Shown here in pieces: positions 22,416 through 31,232 of a stretch of DNA of 33,035 nt. Positions within the stretch are counted from its first letter, which is position 1. Each line of letters opens with the position of its first letter. The stretch covers positions 1 through 33,035 of the forward strand of contig CAYQOU010000045.1 of assembly GCA_964419255.1 (NCBI GenBank), written 5' to 3'. A program made the translations under genes and the position numbers. Origin of the DNA: CAZPHU01 sp964419255. GTDB lineage: Bacteria; Fibrobacterota; Chitinivibrionia; Chitinivibrionales; CAYFVL01. The notes under the pieces are model-generated. The model ran no database searches. It was given only the letters and a program-made list of their open reading frames with translations, and had not been told where the DNA came from.

Positions 22416-25358
22416 ATGAACAGTCAAAAAATTACTCCGGGGCAATTCATCCATGGTTTTGAACTACAGCGTGTGGAGGCTATTCCCGAGCTGCGATCGG
22501 AGGCGGCAGTTTTTGTACACCAAAAGACAGGAGCCCGTCTTCTTCATCTGTTCAATGAGGATCCCAACAATCTTTTCTGTATCGCCTTTCGAACACCGGT
22601 TTACAACGATACCGGTGTACCACACATACTCGAGCACTCGGTTTTATCGGGCTCCAGGAGATTTCCGGTTAAAGATCCTTTCAAGGAGATGCTCAAAGGG
22701 TCTATGCAGACCTTTCTCAACGCCATGACCTATCCCGATAAAACCATATATCCGGTTTCCAGCCAGGTGGAGGCCGATTATTTCAATCTCATGGATGTTT
22801 ACTGTGACGCCGTTTTCAATCCGCTTCTCACGCAGACCACCTTCTGTCAGGAAGGGTGGCACTTTGATACCGATGACCCCGATGGGCCGGTGAATATCAG
22901 GGGGATTGTCTACAACGAAATGAAAGGAGTGTTTTCTGATTTTCGCTCCCATGTTGCCCGAAAAACACTCTCGGAGCTTTTCCCGAATACCACCTATTTT
23001 TTCGAAAGCGGCGGTGAACCGGAGCATATAACCGATCTGACATATGAGGAATTTAAGGGATTTCACGACCAATTCTATCACCCCTCCAATTCCTTTATCT
23101 TCTTGTATGGCAATTTGCCTTCAGAAAAATCACTCAAATTTTTAAACGAAAGGTACCTCCGTGAGTTCTCATACAGGGATGTCGATTCGGTGATTCGTCC
23201 TCAGCCGTTGTGGGAGATGCCCAAAAAGGCTACGCTTATTGCTCCCGCATCAAAGCAGGATGACCATACGGCCTCGGTTATTATCAGCTGGATTATGGGT
23301 GAGACGGTCGATCCTCAGCTGTGGCTTCTGGGAAGTATCCTGTCCCGCTACCTGGTGGGGGCGGAAAGCTCCCCGCTCAAACGGGCACTCATCGATTCAG
23401 GACTTGGGGAAGATCTTGACGATATGACTGGCTTTGATGCTGATCTGGTGCAGTGTATGTTTGCCGTTGGACTCAGAAAAACAAGGCCGGGGCATGCCGA
23501 TACGATCCGCAAAATCGTGTTTGAGACGATAGAAAAAGAAGTGGACAGAGGCATGGATGAACAGCTTCTGGAGGGCGTAATCCGTCAAGCCGAATTCCGC
23601 CTCCGTGAGATCACCGACTCCGGGCATTTTCCGCACAATCTCATGCTGGCAGAGCGGTGTTACCGGTCATGGATTTACGAGGGTGATCCGCTGTCACACC
23701 TCAAATTTGAGGCGCCGCTGGATGAGATAAAAGCACATAAACGCCAGGGAACACAGTTTTTCGTCAACACGCTGAAGGAGCTTTTCCTCAACAACAATCA
23801 CCATCTTGTGTGCACGGTTATCGCATCGGCGGAGGAAGGGCAAAAGCTTGAAAAGCAGACTGAGGAGCAGGTGCATCGTTTGACCGAATCCTTTACCCAG
23901 GAGGACCGAAAGAATGCCTACGAGTTAACGAAGAAGATTCGAGAGCAGCAGATGCAACCGCCTGCACCGGAGGAGCTTTCCAAACTGCCGAAGCTGAAAA
24001 AGGAGGAGGTTCCGCGGGAGAATCAGCTGGTGGAAACACTCCGTTCCGAGATCGGGTCGGTTCCCTTCTTTGCACATCCTCTGTTTACCGCCAATATTGT
24101 GTATCTGGATTTTGGCTTCGATTTGACCACTGTCCCTTTAGATCTGCTGCCTTATATGTCACTGTATGCCGAGATGCTTACCCGGTGTGGCGCCGGCGAT
24201 TACTCCTACGAACAGATGGCCACCAGGGTCTCTCTTAACACAGGGGGAATCGGTAGCTCGATCGTGTGTACCACAAAAGTCGGAAACCCCGATGAAATTC
24301 TGCTCAAGGGAATTTTCCAAGGCAAGGCTCTTGTTGAGCGGTTTGAAAACATGCTTGCCATTTTCGAGGATCTGTTTACGCGGCCCCGGCTGGAGGATCC
24401 TAAACTGGTAAAAGATACGCTTGTCGAGATGCGCAACGATTTAAACGCCGCGGTACTCAGAAGCGGCCATTCATTTGCATCCATGCACGCCGCGGCTCGT
24501 CTGAGCCGCTCCCGCTATATCGACGAGATGCTTGATGGAATCTCCCAGTTACGCTTTCTCGATGCTCTGGTTCGTAAAAATGACATGGATACGGTTGTCG
24601 GATCGCTTAAACGACTCCATGACATAATAATAAACCACCAGGGCTGTTTTTTGTCGGTTACCGCCGATGATCCCGAATCGTTTAAGCCCTCCTTGAGTCG
24701 GTTTTTAGAGAAGCTGCCCCGCGTCGAAGTTAATCCCCAGACCATTCCCTTTGAGCCGAGACTCGATTTTCCTAACCACGCAATCGAGGTCAGCTCTTCG
24801 GTTAATTACGTCTCACAGGCCTGGCGTCTCGATATAACCGATGCCGCTGAGATCGGGCAATTTCTTCTTATGTCCCGCAACCTCTCCACAGGCTACTTGT
24901 GGGAAAAAGTACGCGTCGAGGGTGGCGCATATGGCGGAATGGCTCTGGCATCAAGCTCCCATCCGGTGTTTGCATGTGCATCATACCGCGATCCGAATCT
25001 GAGCTCTACACTGAAACATTTTCTGGACGGATTGGGAGGGCTGGCAAAAAAGATTGCTGCAGATGAACTGGATCAGAGCATAATCGGCACGATCGGGCGA
25101 ATGGATTCACCGCGAAGTCCGCATGCCAAGGGACTTGGAGAAACCCTGGCGCTGCTGTCGGAAAGAACTCCAGAGTATCGGCAGGCGGTCAGGGATGCTA
25201 TTCTGCATGCCACACCGGAGAGTATCGCCATGAAAGCGACCCAGATCCTCGATGAGCACCGAACAACTGTTTCGATTATCGGCAGTGCGGCGGCTTTTGA
25301 TAAGGCAGAAAAAGAAGGGCTTCAGCTGTATAGGGAGCAGCTTCTGCAGGAAGAATAA
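22416..25358 (+). CDS. M16C metallopeptidase, PreP-like
   Basis: A 980-residue single-chain zinc peptidase of the pitrilysin/insulinase superfamily, subfamily M16C (presequence protease type, normally about 970-1,000 residues). The inverted zinc motif is HILEH (His70, Glu73, His74), with Glu168 in YNEMKGV as third ligand. The second half supplies the conserved Arg833 and Tyr839 (VRVEGGAYGG) that complete the substrate site. The family closes around unfolded peptides and degrades them; bacterial members are thought to clear free peptides. No signal peptide is visible, so it is probably cytoplasmic. AAGGA lies nine bases before the ATG. It ends at a strong hairpin shared with the convergent small gene. 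Confidence 0.93.
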   Translation: MNSQKITPGQFIHGFELQRVEAIPELRSEAAVFVHQKTGARLLHLFNEDPNNLFCIAFRTPVYNDTGVPHILEHSVLSGSRRFPVKDPFKEMLKGSMQTFLNAMTYPDKTIYPVSSQVEADYFNLMDVYCDAVFNPLLTQTTFCQEGWHFDTDDPDGPVNIRGIVYNEMKGVFSDFRSHVARKTLSELFPNTTYFFESGGEPEHITDLTYEEFKGFHDQFYHPSNSFIFLYGNLPSEKSLKFLNERYLREFSYRDVDSVIRPQPLWEMPKKATLIAPASKQDDHTASVIISWIMGETVDPQLWLLGSILSRYLVGAESSPLKRALIDSGLGEDLDDMTGFDADLVQCMFAVGLRKTRPGHADTIRKIVFETIEKEVDRGMDEQLLEGVIRQAEFRLREITDSGHFPHNLMLAERCYRSWIYEGDPLSHLKFEAPLDEIKAHKRQGTQFFVNTLKELFLNNNHHLVCTVIASAEEGQKLEKQTEEQVHRLTESFTQEDRKNAYELTKKIREQQMQPPAPEELSKLPKLKKEEVPRENQLVETLRSEIGSVPFFAHPLFTANIVYLDFGFDLTTVPLDLLPYMSLYAEMLTRCGAGDYSYEQMATRVSLNTGGIGSSIVCTTKVGNPDEILLKGIFQGKALVERFENMLAIFEDLFTRPRLEDPKLVKDTLVEMRNDLNAAVLRSGHSFASMHAAARLSRSRYIDEMLDGISQLRFLDALVRKNDMDTVVGSLKRLHDIIINHQGCFLSVTADDPESFKPSLSRFLEKLPRVEVNPQTIPFEPRLDFPNHAIEVSSSVNYVSQAWRLDITDAAEIGQFLLMSRNLSTGYLWEKVRVEGGAYGGMALASSSHPVFACASYRDPNLSSTLKHFLDGLGGLAKKIAADELDQSIIGTIGRMDSPRSPHAKGLGETLALLSERTPEYRQAVRDAILHATPESIAMKATQILDEHRTTVSIIGSAAAFDKAEKEGLQLYREQLLQEE

Positions 25359-25359
25359 A

Positions 25360-25385
25360 AAAGAGGCCTCTAACAAGGCCTCTTT
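25360..25385. terminator. Bidirectional Rho-independent terminator
   Basis: A perfect 10-base stem (AAAGAGGCCT with AGGCCTCTTT) encloses a 6-base loop. It begins two bases after the peptidase stop. On the minus strand the stem runs straight into a T tract (TTTTTTATT), making an ideal terminator for the small gene at 25413-25586. On the plus strand only the stem's own TTT follows. Confidence 0.88.
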
Positions 25386-25412
25386 CGTACCATGGATGCT
25401 TGTTTTCCCGGC

Positions 25413-25586
25413 TTAGGCACTCAGGTCAACTGCCCCGCCGGCATCGGTTTCGGTTTGTCTTCGAGGAGCGGGCTCTGTCTGCTCTTTCTGTCGAGCCTCG
25501 CCTTCTCGCCGAGTCTCCGTCTCTACTTCATGCCGGGGCCTGTATACTGGATCTGCCCCTGTCGGGTTGACGTTATCAATGGCCAT
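25413..25586 (-). CDS. 57-residue hydrophilic orphan protein
   Basis: A small protein opening MAIDNVNPTGADP, then highly charged (Arg/Glu-rich) and ending in DAGGAVDLSA. I do not recognise a family. Evidence that it is real: a near-perfect ribosome site (GGGGAGG, four to five bases before the ATG), its own terminator 27 bases after the stop, and an AT-rich upstream region. The frame extends 20 codons upstream, but the ribosome site fixes the start at 25586. There is no signal peptide or membrane helix; it is probably disordered. It is convergent with the peptidase and divergent from the phosphoglucomutase operon. Confidence 0.7.
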   Translation of the reverse strand: MAIDNVNPTGADPVYRPRHEVETETRREGEARQKEQTEPAPRRQTETDAGGAVDLSA

Positions 25587-25695
25587 GTAACCTCCCCAAA
25601 TGCGGCGTTTATTTACCCTTTTTATATATCGGCAGATCGGGGCCAAACTTTAGCATTTTTTTCGTTGTAGAATACAAGGTTTGAGAATAATGTCC

Positions 25696-25724
25696 TTGAA
25701 TGTATTTTAACAGTTCTGTATTAT
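25696..25724 (+). promoter_or_regulatory. Sigma70-type promoter for the phosphoglucomutase-kinase operon
   Basis: TTGAAT (25696-25701), a 17-base spacer and TATTAT (25719-25724) form a good housekeeping promoter. Transcription would begin near 25731, giving a leader of about 30 bases to the ATG at 25761. A short palindrome (TTGTA-GAA-TACAA, 25665-25677) lies just upstream and could be an operator for this promoter or the divergent small gene. Confidence 0.65.
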
Positions 25725-25760
25725 TTCGGCACAAACCTATAGATTACAGGAGATATATTG

Positions 25761-27512
25761 ATGGATTCTGAGAAGATACTTTCCAAAGCTCGCGCATACG
25801 TCAAAGATGAGAAAAATGAGCTGTTCAGGAAGGAAGTGTCGGATTTATTGGATGCCAACGATCTTGAGGGGCTCAACGAACGATTCTATTCCGATCTGGC
25901 TTTCGGCACCGGTGGGCTGAGAGGGATTATCGGTGGAGGATCCAACAGAATAAACTCCTATAACATAAAGAGGGCTACCCAGGGGGTAGCAAATTACATC
26001 CTGAAAACCGTAGACAAAAGAAAGGCATCCGTTGTGATTGCCTATGACAGCAGACGCTATTCCGACCTTTTTGCACTGGAAGCGGCGCGAGTCTTGTGTG
26101 GAAACGGAATCAAGACCTGGCTTTTCACCTCTCTTCGTCCGACTCCGGAGCTTTCCTTTGCGGTCCGTCATCTGAAAGCAACCGCCGGAATCGTGGTGAC
26201 CGCCAGTCATAACCCCCCTGAATATAACGGCTATAAGGTATACTGGTCGGATGGAGGACAGGTGATTCCGCCACATGATACGGGTATCGTGAAGGAAGCA
26301 CAAACGGTTACCGATATCATCGACATCGATGATGAAAAGGCGCGGGAGCAGGGGCTGTTGGTGATGATCGACGAAGAAGTCGATGCGCCGTTTATACAGA
26401 TGGTCAAAAGTCTTGCACTCCGTCCCCAGCTGATTCGCGAAAAAGGAAAAGATCTGACTGTGGTGTTTACCCCCTTGCATGGTACGGGTGCCATGCCGGT
26501 GTCAAAGGCGCTTGAAGAGATGGGGATTGATGTCACTTTCGTGGAGCAGCAGAAAGAGCCGGACGGGGATTTTCCCACGGTTGACTATCCTAACCCGGAA
26601 GAGGCATCTGCGATGAAAATGGCTCTTGATTTGGCCAAAAAGACGGGAGCGGATCTGGTGATGGGGACTGATCCCGATGCCGATCGCCTGGGAATAGCCG
26701 CGCCGCTTGGAGATGAATATCGCCTGGTGACGGGAAATCAACTTGGGTCGCTACTCTGCGATTACATCTTTTCGACCCGCAAGCAGCTGGGCACTCTTCC
26801 ACCCAAACCGGCTTTTGTAAAAACCATCGTAACAACCGAGCTTCAGAAGCGAATCGCTGAGTCATATGGGGCGGTCTGCTTTGATACCCTGACCGGTTTC
26901 AAATACATAGGTGAAAAGATCCGCCAGTTTGAGGAGCAGGGCGGAGAGCTTCAGTATGTCTTCGGTGGTGAAGAAAGTTACGGGTATTTGGTTGAGACGC
27001 AGACGCGGGATAAGGATGCCGTTTCGGCGGCGACGATGACTGCCGAGATGGCACTGTATTATTCTTCTCAGGGAAAGACAATATTTGACCGTTTGAACGA
27101 AATCTATGAGAAATATGGGTATTTTGAAGAGAAGCTGATTTCCAAATACTTTAAAGGAGCAGCCGGCAGCCAGATCATGAATGATCTGATGGCTAAGCTG
27201 CGCAACGATCCTCCCGCCATGCTTGGGGAAGAGAAGACCGTTTTGGTCAAAGATTATAAAACCGGTATGGTTCAGAATTTGCAGCAACAAACGTCTGAAA
27301 AAAGTATCGATTTGCCTTCTTCCAATGTGCTGCAATTTGTCTTATCCGAGGGAAGTGTAGTAACAGCCCGTCCGTCGGGGACCGAACCGAAAATCAAATT
27401 TTACGCCGGTTGTGGAACCAATCCCGGTATGAACCTGCACGAGGCCAGGCAAATAATCCACAACAGAATCAGCGCACTCGAAGAGTCATTACGCCAGATG
27501 ATCGGGGATTAA
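25761..27512 (+). CDS. Phosphoglucomutase/phosphomannomutase
   Basis: A 583-residue alpha-D-phosphohexomutase, the length of the long bacterial type (about 575-585). The phosphoserine is Ser149 in TASHNPPEYNGYK. The metal loop is DPDADR with Asp304, Asp306 and Asp308. The sugar-binding loop is GGEESYGY, and the phosphate-binding loop near the end is RPSGTEPKIKFY. It interconverts hexose 1- and 6-phosphates through a bisphosphate intermediate, supplying sugar nucleotides for glycogen and envelope glycans. Glucose versus mannose preference is not certain; the length favours glucose. ATG 25761 has AGGAG eight bases upstream; an in-frame TTG directly before it is rejected. The kinase gene begins one base after the stop. 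Confidence 0.92.
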   Translation: MDSEKILSKARAYVKDEKNELFRKEVSDLLDANDLEGLNERFYSDLAFGTGGLRGIIGGGSNRINSYNIKRATQGVANYILKTVDKRKASVVIAYDSRRYSDLFALEAARVLCGNGIKTWLFTSLRPTPELSFAVRHLKATAGIVVTASHNPPEYNGYKVYWSDGGQVIPPHDTGIVKEAQTVTDIIDIDDEKAREQGLLVMIDEEVDAPFIQMVKSLALRPQLIREKGKDLTVVFTPLHGTGAMPVSKALEEMGIDVTFVEQQKEPDGDFPTVDYPNPEEASAMKMALDLAKKTGADLVMGTDPDADRLGIAAPLGDEYRLVTGNQLGSLLCDYIFSTRKQLGTLPPKPAFVKTIVTTELQKRIAESYGAVCFDTLTGFKYIGEKIRQFEEQGGELQYVFGGEESYGYLVETQTRDKDAVSAATMTAEMALYYSSQGKTIFDRLNEIYEKYGYFEEKLISKYFKGAAGSQIMNDLMAKLRNDPPAMLGEEKTVLVKDYKTGMVQNLQQQTSEKSIDLPSSNVLQFVLSEGSVVTARPSGTEPKIKFYAGCGTNPGMNLHEARQIIHNRISALEESLRQMIGD

Positions 27513-27513
27513 C

Positions 27514-29163
27514 ATGTCGAGTGAAAAAACGGATATCACTTTCGGAGAACCGCACACCCAAATAACTCATGACACCAGTGAGAAAACCGATCCGTTTATA
27601 GGGAAGAAGATTGGCAATTGTGAACTCATCGAAAAAATCAACGAGGGTGGAACGGCATATATCTACAGAGGATATAACAGTCGTTTCGAACTGGATCGGG
27701 TAGTAAAGATCCTCAAGCCTGCTCTGGCGGAGGATGAAGAGTTTTACTACCGGTTCACTCAGGAGGCACAGCTTACCGCACGGTTGGACCATCCAAATAT
27801 CCTTCGTGTATACGATACCGGTGAGGTCGAGGGCTATTTTTATATAGAGATGGAGCACATTGCCGGTCAGACCCTTCGCTCATATATTCAATCAAATCCT
27901 CGCATAAGCGAACGAGATGTCCTTCGTTTTGCAATCCAGATAGCAAAGGCACTGGAATATGCTCATCATGTGGCAATCGAATCTCCTCATAAGGGACAGA
28001 TAAAGGGAATACTTCATCGGGATATCAAGCCCGAAAATATCATGATTCTGCCCGATAAGTCGGTAAAGTTGATGGATTTCGGGGCTGCAAAGCCTCTTAA
28101 CATCACCTCAAGCACCATGCAGGGTATGATCGTGGGGACGTTTCATTACATGTCTCCCGAACAGCTGATGGGTGAGGAGCTGGATGTCAGGAGCGATTTT
28201 TTCTCCCTGGGTATCGTTTTGTATGAGGTCCTTACAGGGCAGAAGCCATTTACTGCAAATAATCTTACCCAGCTCATCGAGAAAATAAAAGAATGTAAAT
28301 TCCCGGCTCCGACAAAGATCCGGCCCTCCATATCTCCGATGACAGAGGAGCTGGTGCTTCAGCTGTTATCCAAGAAAAAGGACCATCGCCCCCGTAGTTC
28401 CAAAGAGATAGAAGAAAGTCTTCAGGTGTGTATCCAGTCTTATAACGCCTGGGGAAATGGGCAGAAGGTACGGGTGCCGTTTTCTTTCAAACGGTTTTAC
28501 CCGACGTTTGCGCTGATCATATCGTGTGCGGCTTTGGGTATTTCGGTTTTCAACCTTTTGCAGGCATCACTGTCGTTTAAGCCGCCGGCCTTTGCTCAGG
28601 AAGTCTCTGTGTCGCTTCTGGAGAAGGCGCGGGATCTGGAGAAAGAAAAACAGTGGAAAGAGGCCGTTACAATCTATGAGCTGGTTCCTTCTGTCAAAGA
28701 TGGTGGTTTGGCAAACGAGTATCTGGAGGCGCAGATTCGCCGGGCCTTTCTGCTTTTCAAACGTCTCGATCAGTATACAAAAGCACGCTCGATACTGGAG
28801 AAGCTGCGGATGGATTATTCCGACCCCGCTATCGATGCATACCTGGGGCAGATTTATTTCAAACTTGCTCTCTACATTGAGGCGCGGGACCGTCTGGATG
28901 CGGCGCTAAGTTCAAATAAGGGGTCAGTGATCCCTCAAAGCCTGGAGGTGCGAAGTAAACTGCTGTTTGACTACGCAAATTCCCTCGATCGTCAGTATAC
29001 TTACGTCGATAAGAATGCTGGTCTTCTCATGGAAGCCCGAAAAGCCTGGGACTACTATATAGAATTCTCAGAGTGCCATAAAAAAGTCAACGATGAGGAT
29101 TGCCGGTATGCGAAGGAGCGAAAAAAAGAACTGGAAGAGGACGAAAAGGAGCAAAAAGAGTAG
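27514..29163 (+). CDS. Membrane Ser/Thr protein kinase with C-terminal helical repeats
   Basis: A 549-residue Hanks-type kinase. The catalytic domain spans about residues 36-310: glycine loop NEGGTAYIYRG, Lys65 and Glu84 as the salt-bridge pair, HRDIKPEN (Asp170, Lys172, Asn175), DFG (Asp188), and GTFHYMSPEQ closing the activation segment. All catalytic residues are present. A single membrane helix (about 329-350) follows, then an external region of about 190 residues that looks TPR-like and ends in a highly charged tail. PASTA domains, the common sensor of cell-wall kinases, are absent. It starts one base after the phosphoglucomutase stop, so it is co-transcribed and translationally coupled. 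It may sense or organise envelope assembly; this is inference. No partner phosphatase is seen. Confidence 0.92.
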   Translation: MSSEKTDITFGEPHTQITHDTSEKTDPFIGKKIGNCELIEKINEGGTAYIYRGYNSRFELDRVVKILKPALAEDEEFYYRFTQEAQLTARLDHPNILRVYDTGEVEGYFYIEMEHIAGQTLRSYIQSNPRISERDVLRFAIQIAKALEYAHHVAIESPHKGQIKGILHRDIKPENIMILPDKSVKLMDFGAAKPLNITSSTMQGMIVGTFHYMSPEQLMGEELDVRSDFFSLGIVLYEVLTGQKPFTANNLTQLIEKIKECKFPAPTKIRPSISPMTEELVLQLLSKKKDHRPRSSKEIEESLQVCIQSYNAWGNGQKVRVPFSFKRFYPTFALIISCAALGISVFNLLQASLSFKPPAFAQEVSVSLLEKARDLEKEKQWKEAVTIYELVPSVKDGGLANEYLEAQIRRAFLLFKRLDQYTKARSILEKLRMDYSDPAIDAYLGQIYFKLALYIEARDRLDAALSSNKGSVIPQSLEVRSKLLFDYANSLDRQYTYVDKNAGLLMEARKAWDYYIEFSECHKKVNDEDCRYAKERKKELEEDEKEQKE

Positions 29164-29203
29164 GGCTTCGTTCTTCTATTGTTAATCGTGCGTATGGCAC
29201 CAT

Positions 29204-30955
29204 TTACACCAGCAGCTTTTCTACCTCGGTAATTCTTTGAGCAAAGCCTCCCATTTCTTCTATGCGAGGAGCAAGGTCTTTTTCTCTTTGCGCAAGCTTT
29301 TCCTGCGCCGTATCCAGCTGATCCTTCTGAATGCTTTCGATTCTGTCGTAATGCGTATTAAACGTCCCTGACAAACGATCCATTGCCTGGTCAATAAGCG
29401 TGTGAATGGATTGTGACATGGATTCGGTGCAGATATGCCAATACTGGTCAAGAGGCTCGATTAGTTGCTGTAGAGCCTGAGAACGTTTTTTCACGGTCGA
29501 CTCGAAAAAAGGGAACTTTACTTCCGGTGCTGATGGAAATGGTGGGGCTGACCACGAGCACTCACCACGCACCGCCTCGACCTCTTCCGGTGTGGGCTCT
29601 TCGAGAAGTTCGTATTCGGAAGGGATTCGGTGCTTTTGCTTGCCCTGATCAATCAGCTGGTTTATCTGTTGACGATGAACACTTTCGGCATTCCGCAACG
29701 GACGGTTGATAGCTTCTTTGGTGTCGGACAGGATATTCTCAAGCATCTCACCGGTTAGCTTACCCAGCGAATTCCAGATCAGCTGCAGCTGCCCTCTGGA
29801 AAGAGAAGCGTCCGCAAGCAGTTGCTCAGTGTATGTGTGAATTTTTTGCCTGGAAGATTCGTTGCGGAAACTGAATGCTTTTGCGATTCGCTCGTGAAAC
29901 GCACTCTTTTCTATGGTGAGAAGATTGCGCTCCTTTTCGATTTCTTTTTGCATTTCGGTATTGAATGACTTCAGCATTTTAATCCGTGTTTTCAGCTCGT
30001 GTAACTCCTGGAGATGTCTCTGTTTCTTCGAATCCAGTAAGGAGCGTGTCTGATTTAGGGCAGTGCGAAACTTGCTGTTTAATGCCTCTGCAAGGGTGAA
30101 ATATTTTTCACGAAGCATGAAATCGATTATCTCTGTCTTTACCGTTTCCATTCCACTGGTTATCCACAGCCGGTCTCCATAACTGCTTCTTTCAGCAAGA
30201 ATTGCGGTGACAGGGAAAAGACGGATGTCGCCAGTCAAAGCCAGTTCTCTACCCAGGATGCCACGAATATAGTTCTGAGTTTTCTCCAGCTCTTCTTTGC
30301 CAAGTAAATCGGTTTTGTTGAAGATGAAAAAAATTCGGGGAACATGTTTCTGAACATTTTTGAGGAAATCCACCTCCAGTTGTGTGATTGGCAAATCGGC
30401 GCTAAGGAGAAACAATGCTGCATCACATGATGACAGCAGGTCAAGCGTTGTCTGGGTGTTATGTATATGCGTCGAGCCGAAGCCGGGAGTGTCTATGAGA
30501 ACTGTACCGTGGTGAAGAATACTGCTGCTGCATTCGACCTTGACCCCGGACACCTGCCTGCGGTTTTGCGGATTGTTTTCTTCGGCCACATACTGCACAA
30601 GAAGGTCGTTGATTTCTTCAAGAGAATCCTGGGCTGTCTGCGGGGGGGTATCGTCAAGGAATGTTACCGTACAGCGATGTCTTGCCCCATAGGTTATAAC
30701 CGTAGGAACAGAGGTTATCGGCAAAACGGATGCCGGAAGGACATGCAGATGCAAAAGTGCATTGATGAAGGTGCTCTTACCCCGGTTGAACTGCCCCAGA
30801 ACCGCCAGACGTAGTTTACCCCCGGCAAGCCGTTCCCGAAGTTCGGTTATCTGCTGTTGATACTTTTGAAATTCAGTATTGTCAGGTAGATCATTATAAA
30901 TGACCAGAGCCTGGTCGATTATCTGATCTATGGAAAGACCATCAATTGCTGGCAT
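29204..30955 (-). CDS. Dynamin-like GTPase
   Basis: A 583-residue bacterial dynamin-family protein. The GTPase domain has G1 at GQFNRGKST (Lys60, Ser61), a G2 threonine near 82, G3 DTPGFGS (155-161) and G4 NKTD (213-216). The rest is helical coiled coil, as expected for the stalk. I see no hydrophobic membrane paddle, so membrane contact would be amphipathic or through partners. The family remodels or protects membranes. It converges on the Ser/Thr kinase with 40 bases between stops and lies downstream of murJ on the same strand, although a 277-base gap suggests its own promoter. A second dynamin gene, the usual bacterial arrangement, is not in the window. Confidence 0.9.
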   Translation of the reverse strand: MPAIDGLSIDQIIDQALVIYNDLPDNTEFQKYQQQITELRERLAGGKLRLAVLGQFNRGKSTFINALLHLHVLPASVLPITSVPTVITYGARHRCTVTFLDDTPPQTAQDSLEEINDLLVQYVAEENNPQNRRQVSGVKVECSSSILHHGTVLIDTPGFGSTHIHNTQTTLDLLSSCDAALFLLSADLPITQLEVDFLKNVQKHVPRIFFIFNKTDLLGKEELEKTQNYIRGILGRELALTGDIRLFPVTAILAERSSYGDRLWITSGMETVKTEIIDFMLREKYFTLAEALNSKFRTALNQTRSLLDSKKQRHLQELHELKTRIKMLKSFNTEMQKEIEKERNLLTIEKSAFHERIAKAFSFRNESSRQKIHTYTEQLLADASLSRGQLQLIWNSLGKLTGEMLENILSDTKEAINRPLRNAESVHRQQINQLIDQGKQKHRIPSEYELLEEPTPEEVEAVRGECSWSAPPFPSAPEVKFPFFESTVKKRSQALQQLIEPLDQYWHICTESMSQSIHTLIDQAMDRLSGTFNTHYDRIESIQKDQLDTAQEKLAQREKDLAPRIEEMGGFAQRITEVEKLLV

Positions 30956-31232
30956 GTCTCACTTTTCGATACGCAAAGAAATTAATTGATTCGATTCTTT
31001 GTCTGACATCTGTCCTCTATATCCCTTACTCCCGTTCCGCTTTAGTGGGGCGGGTCGTGAGTACAAAGGAGGAGGCAAAGCAGGCTGTTAAGTCACGTTT
31101 TCTAAAGGTATATCTTTTTTTAACTACTATTTTGATCTATGAATCTCCGGCTTCGCCCTAGATTATCATTAAAATACATTGTGTATCCCGCAGCGCTGCG
31201 TTTGCGCGAACGGAAAACAGGAAATTGCCGGT
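30956..31232 (-). promoter_or_regulatory. Leader/promoter region of the dynamin-like gene
   Basis: About 277 bases lie between murJ and the dynamin start. An imperfect hairpin occupies 31027-31063 (TACTCCCG at its left base pairs with CGGG and GAGTA on the right, with a CCGCT/AGTGG inner stem). A 12-base palindrome, CGCAGCGCTGCG, lies at 31189-31200 near the murJ stop. Neither is followed by an oligo-T run, so neither is a clear terminator. I see no gene; a plus-strand frame at 30946-31161 is not convincing. Confidence 0.4.

Noticed and set aside
30946..31161. Plus-strand frame in the murJ-dynamin gap
   Set aside because: It starts inside the dynamin gene on the opposite strand, lacks a ribosome site and crosses the hairpin at 31027-31063.
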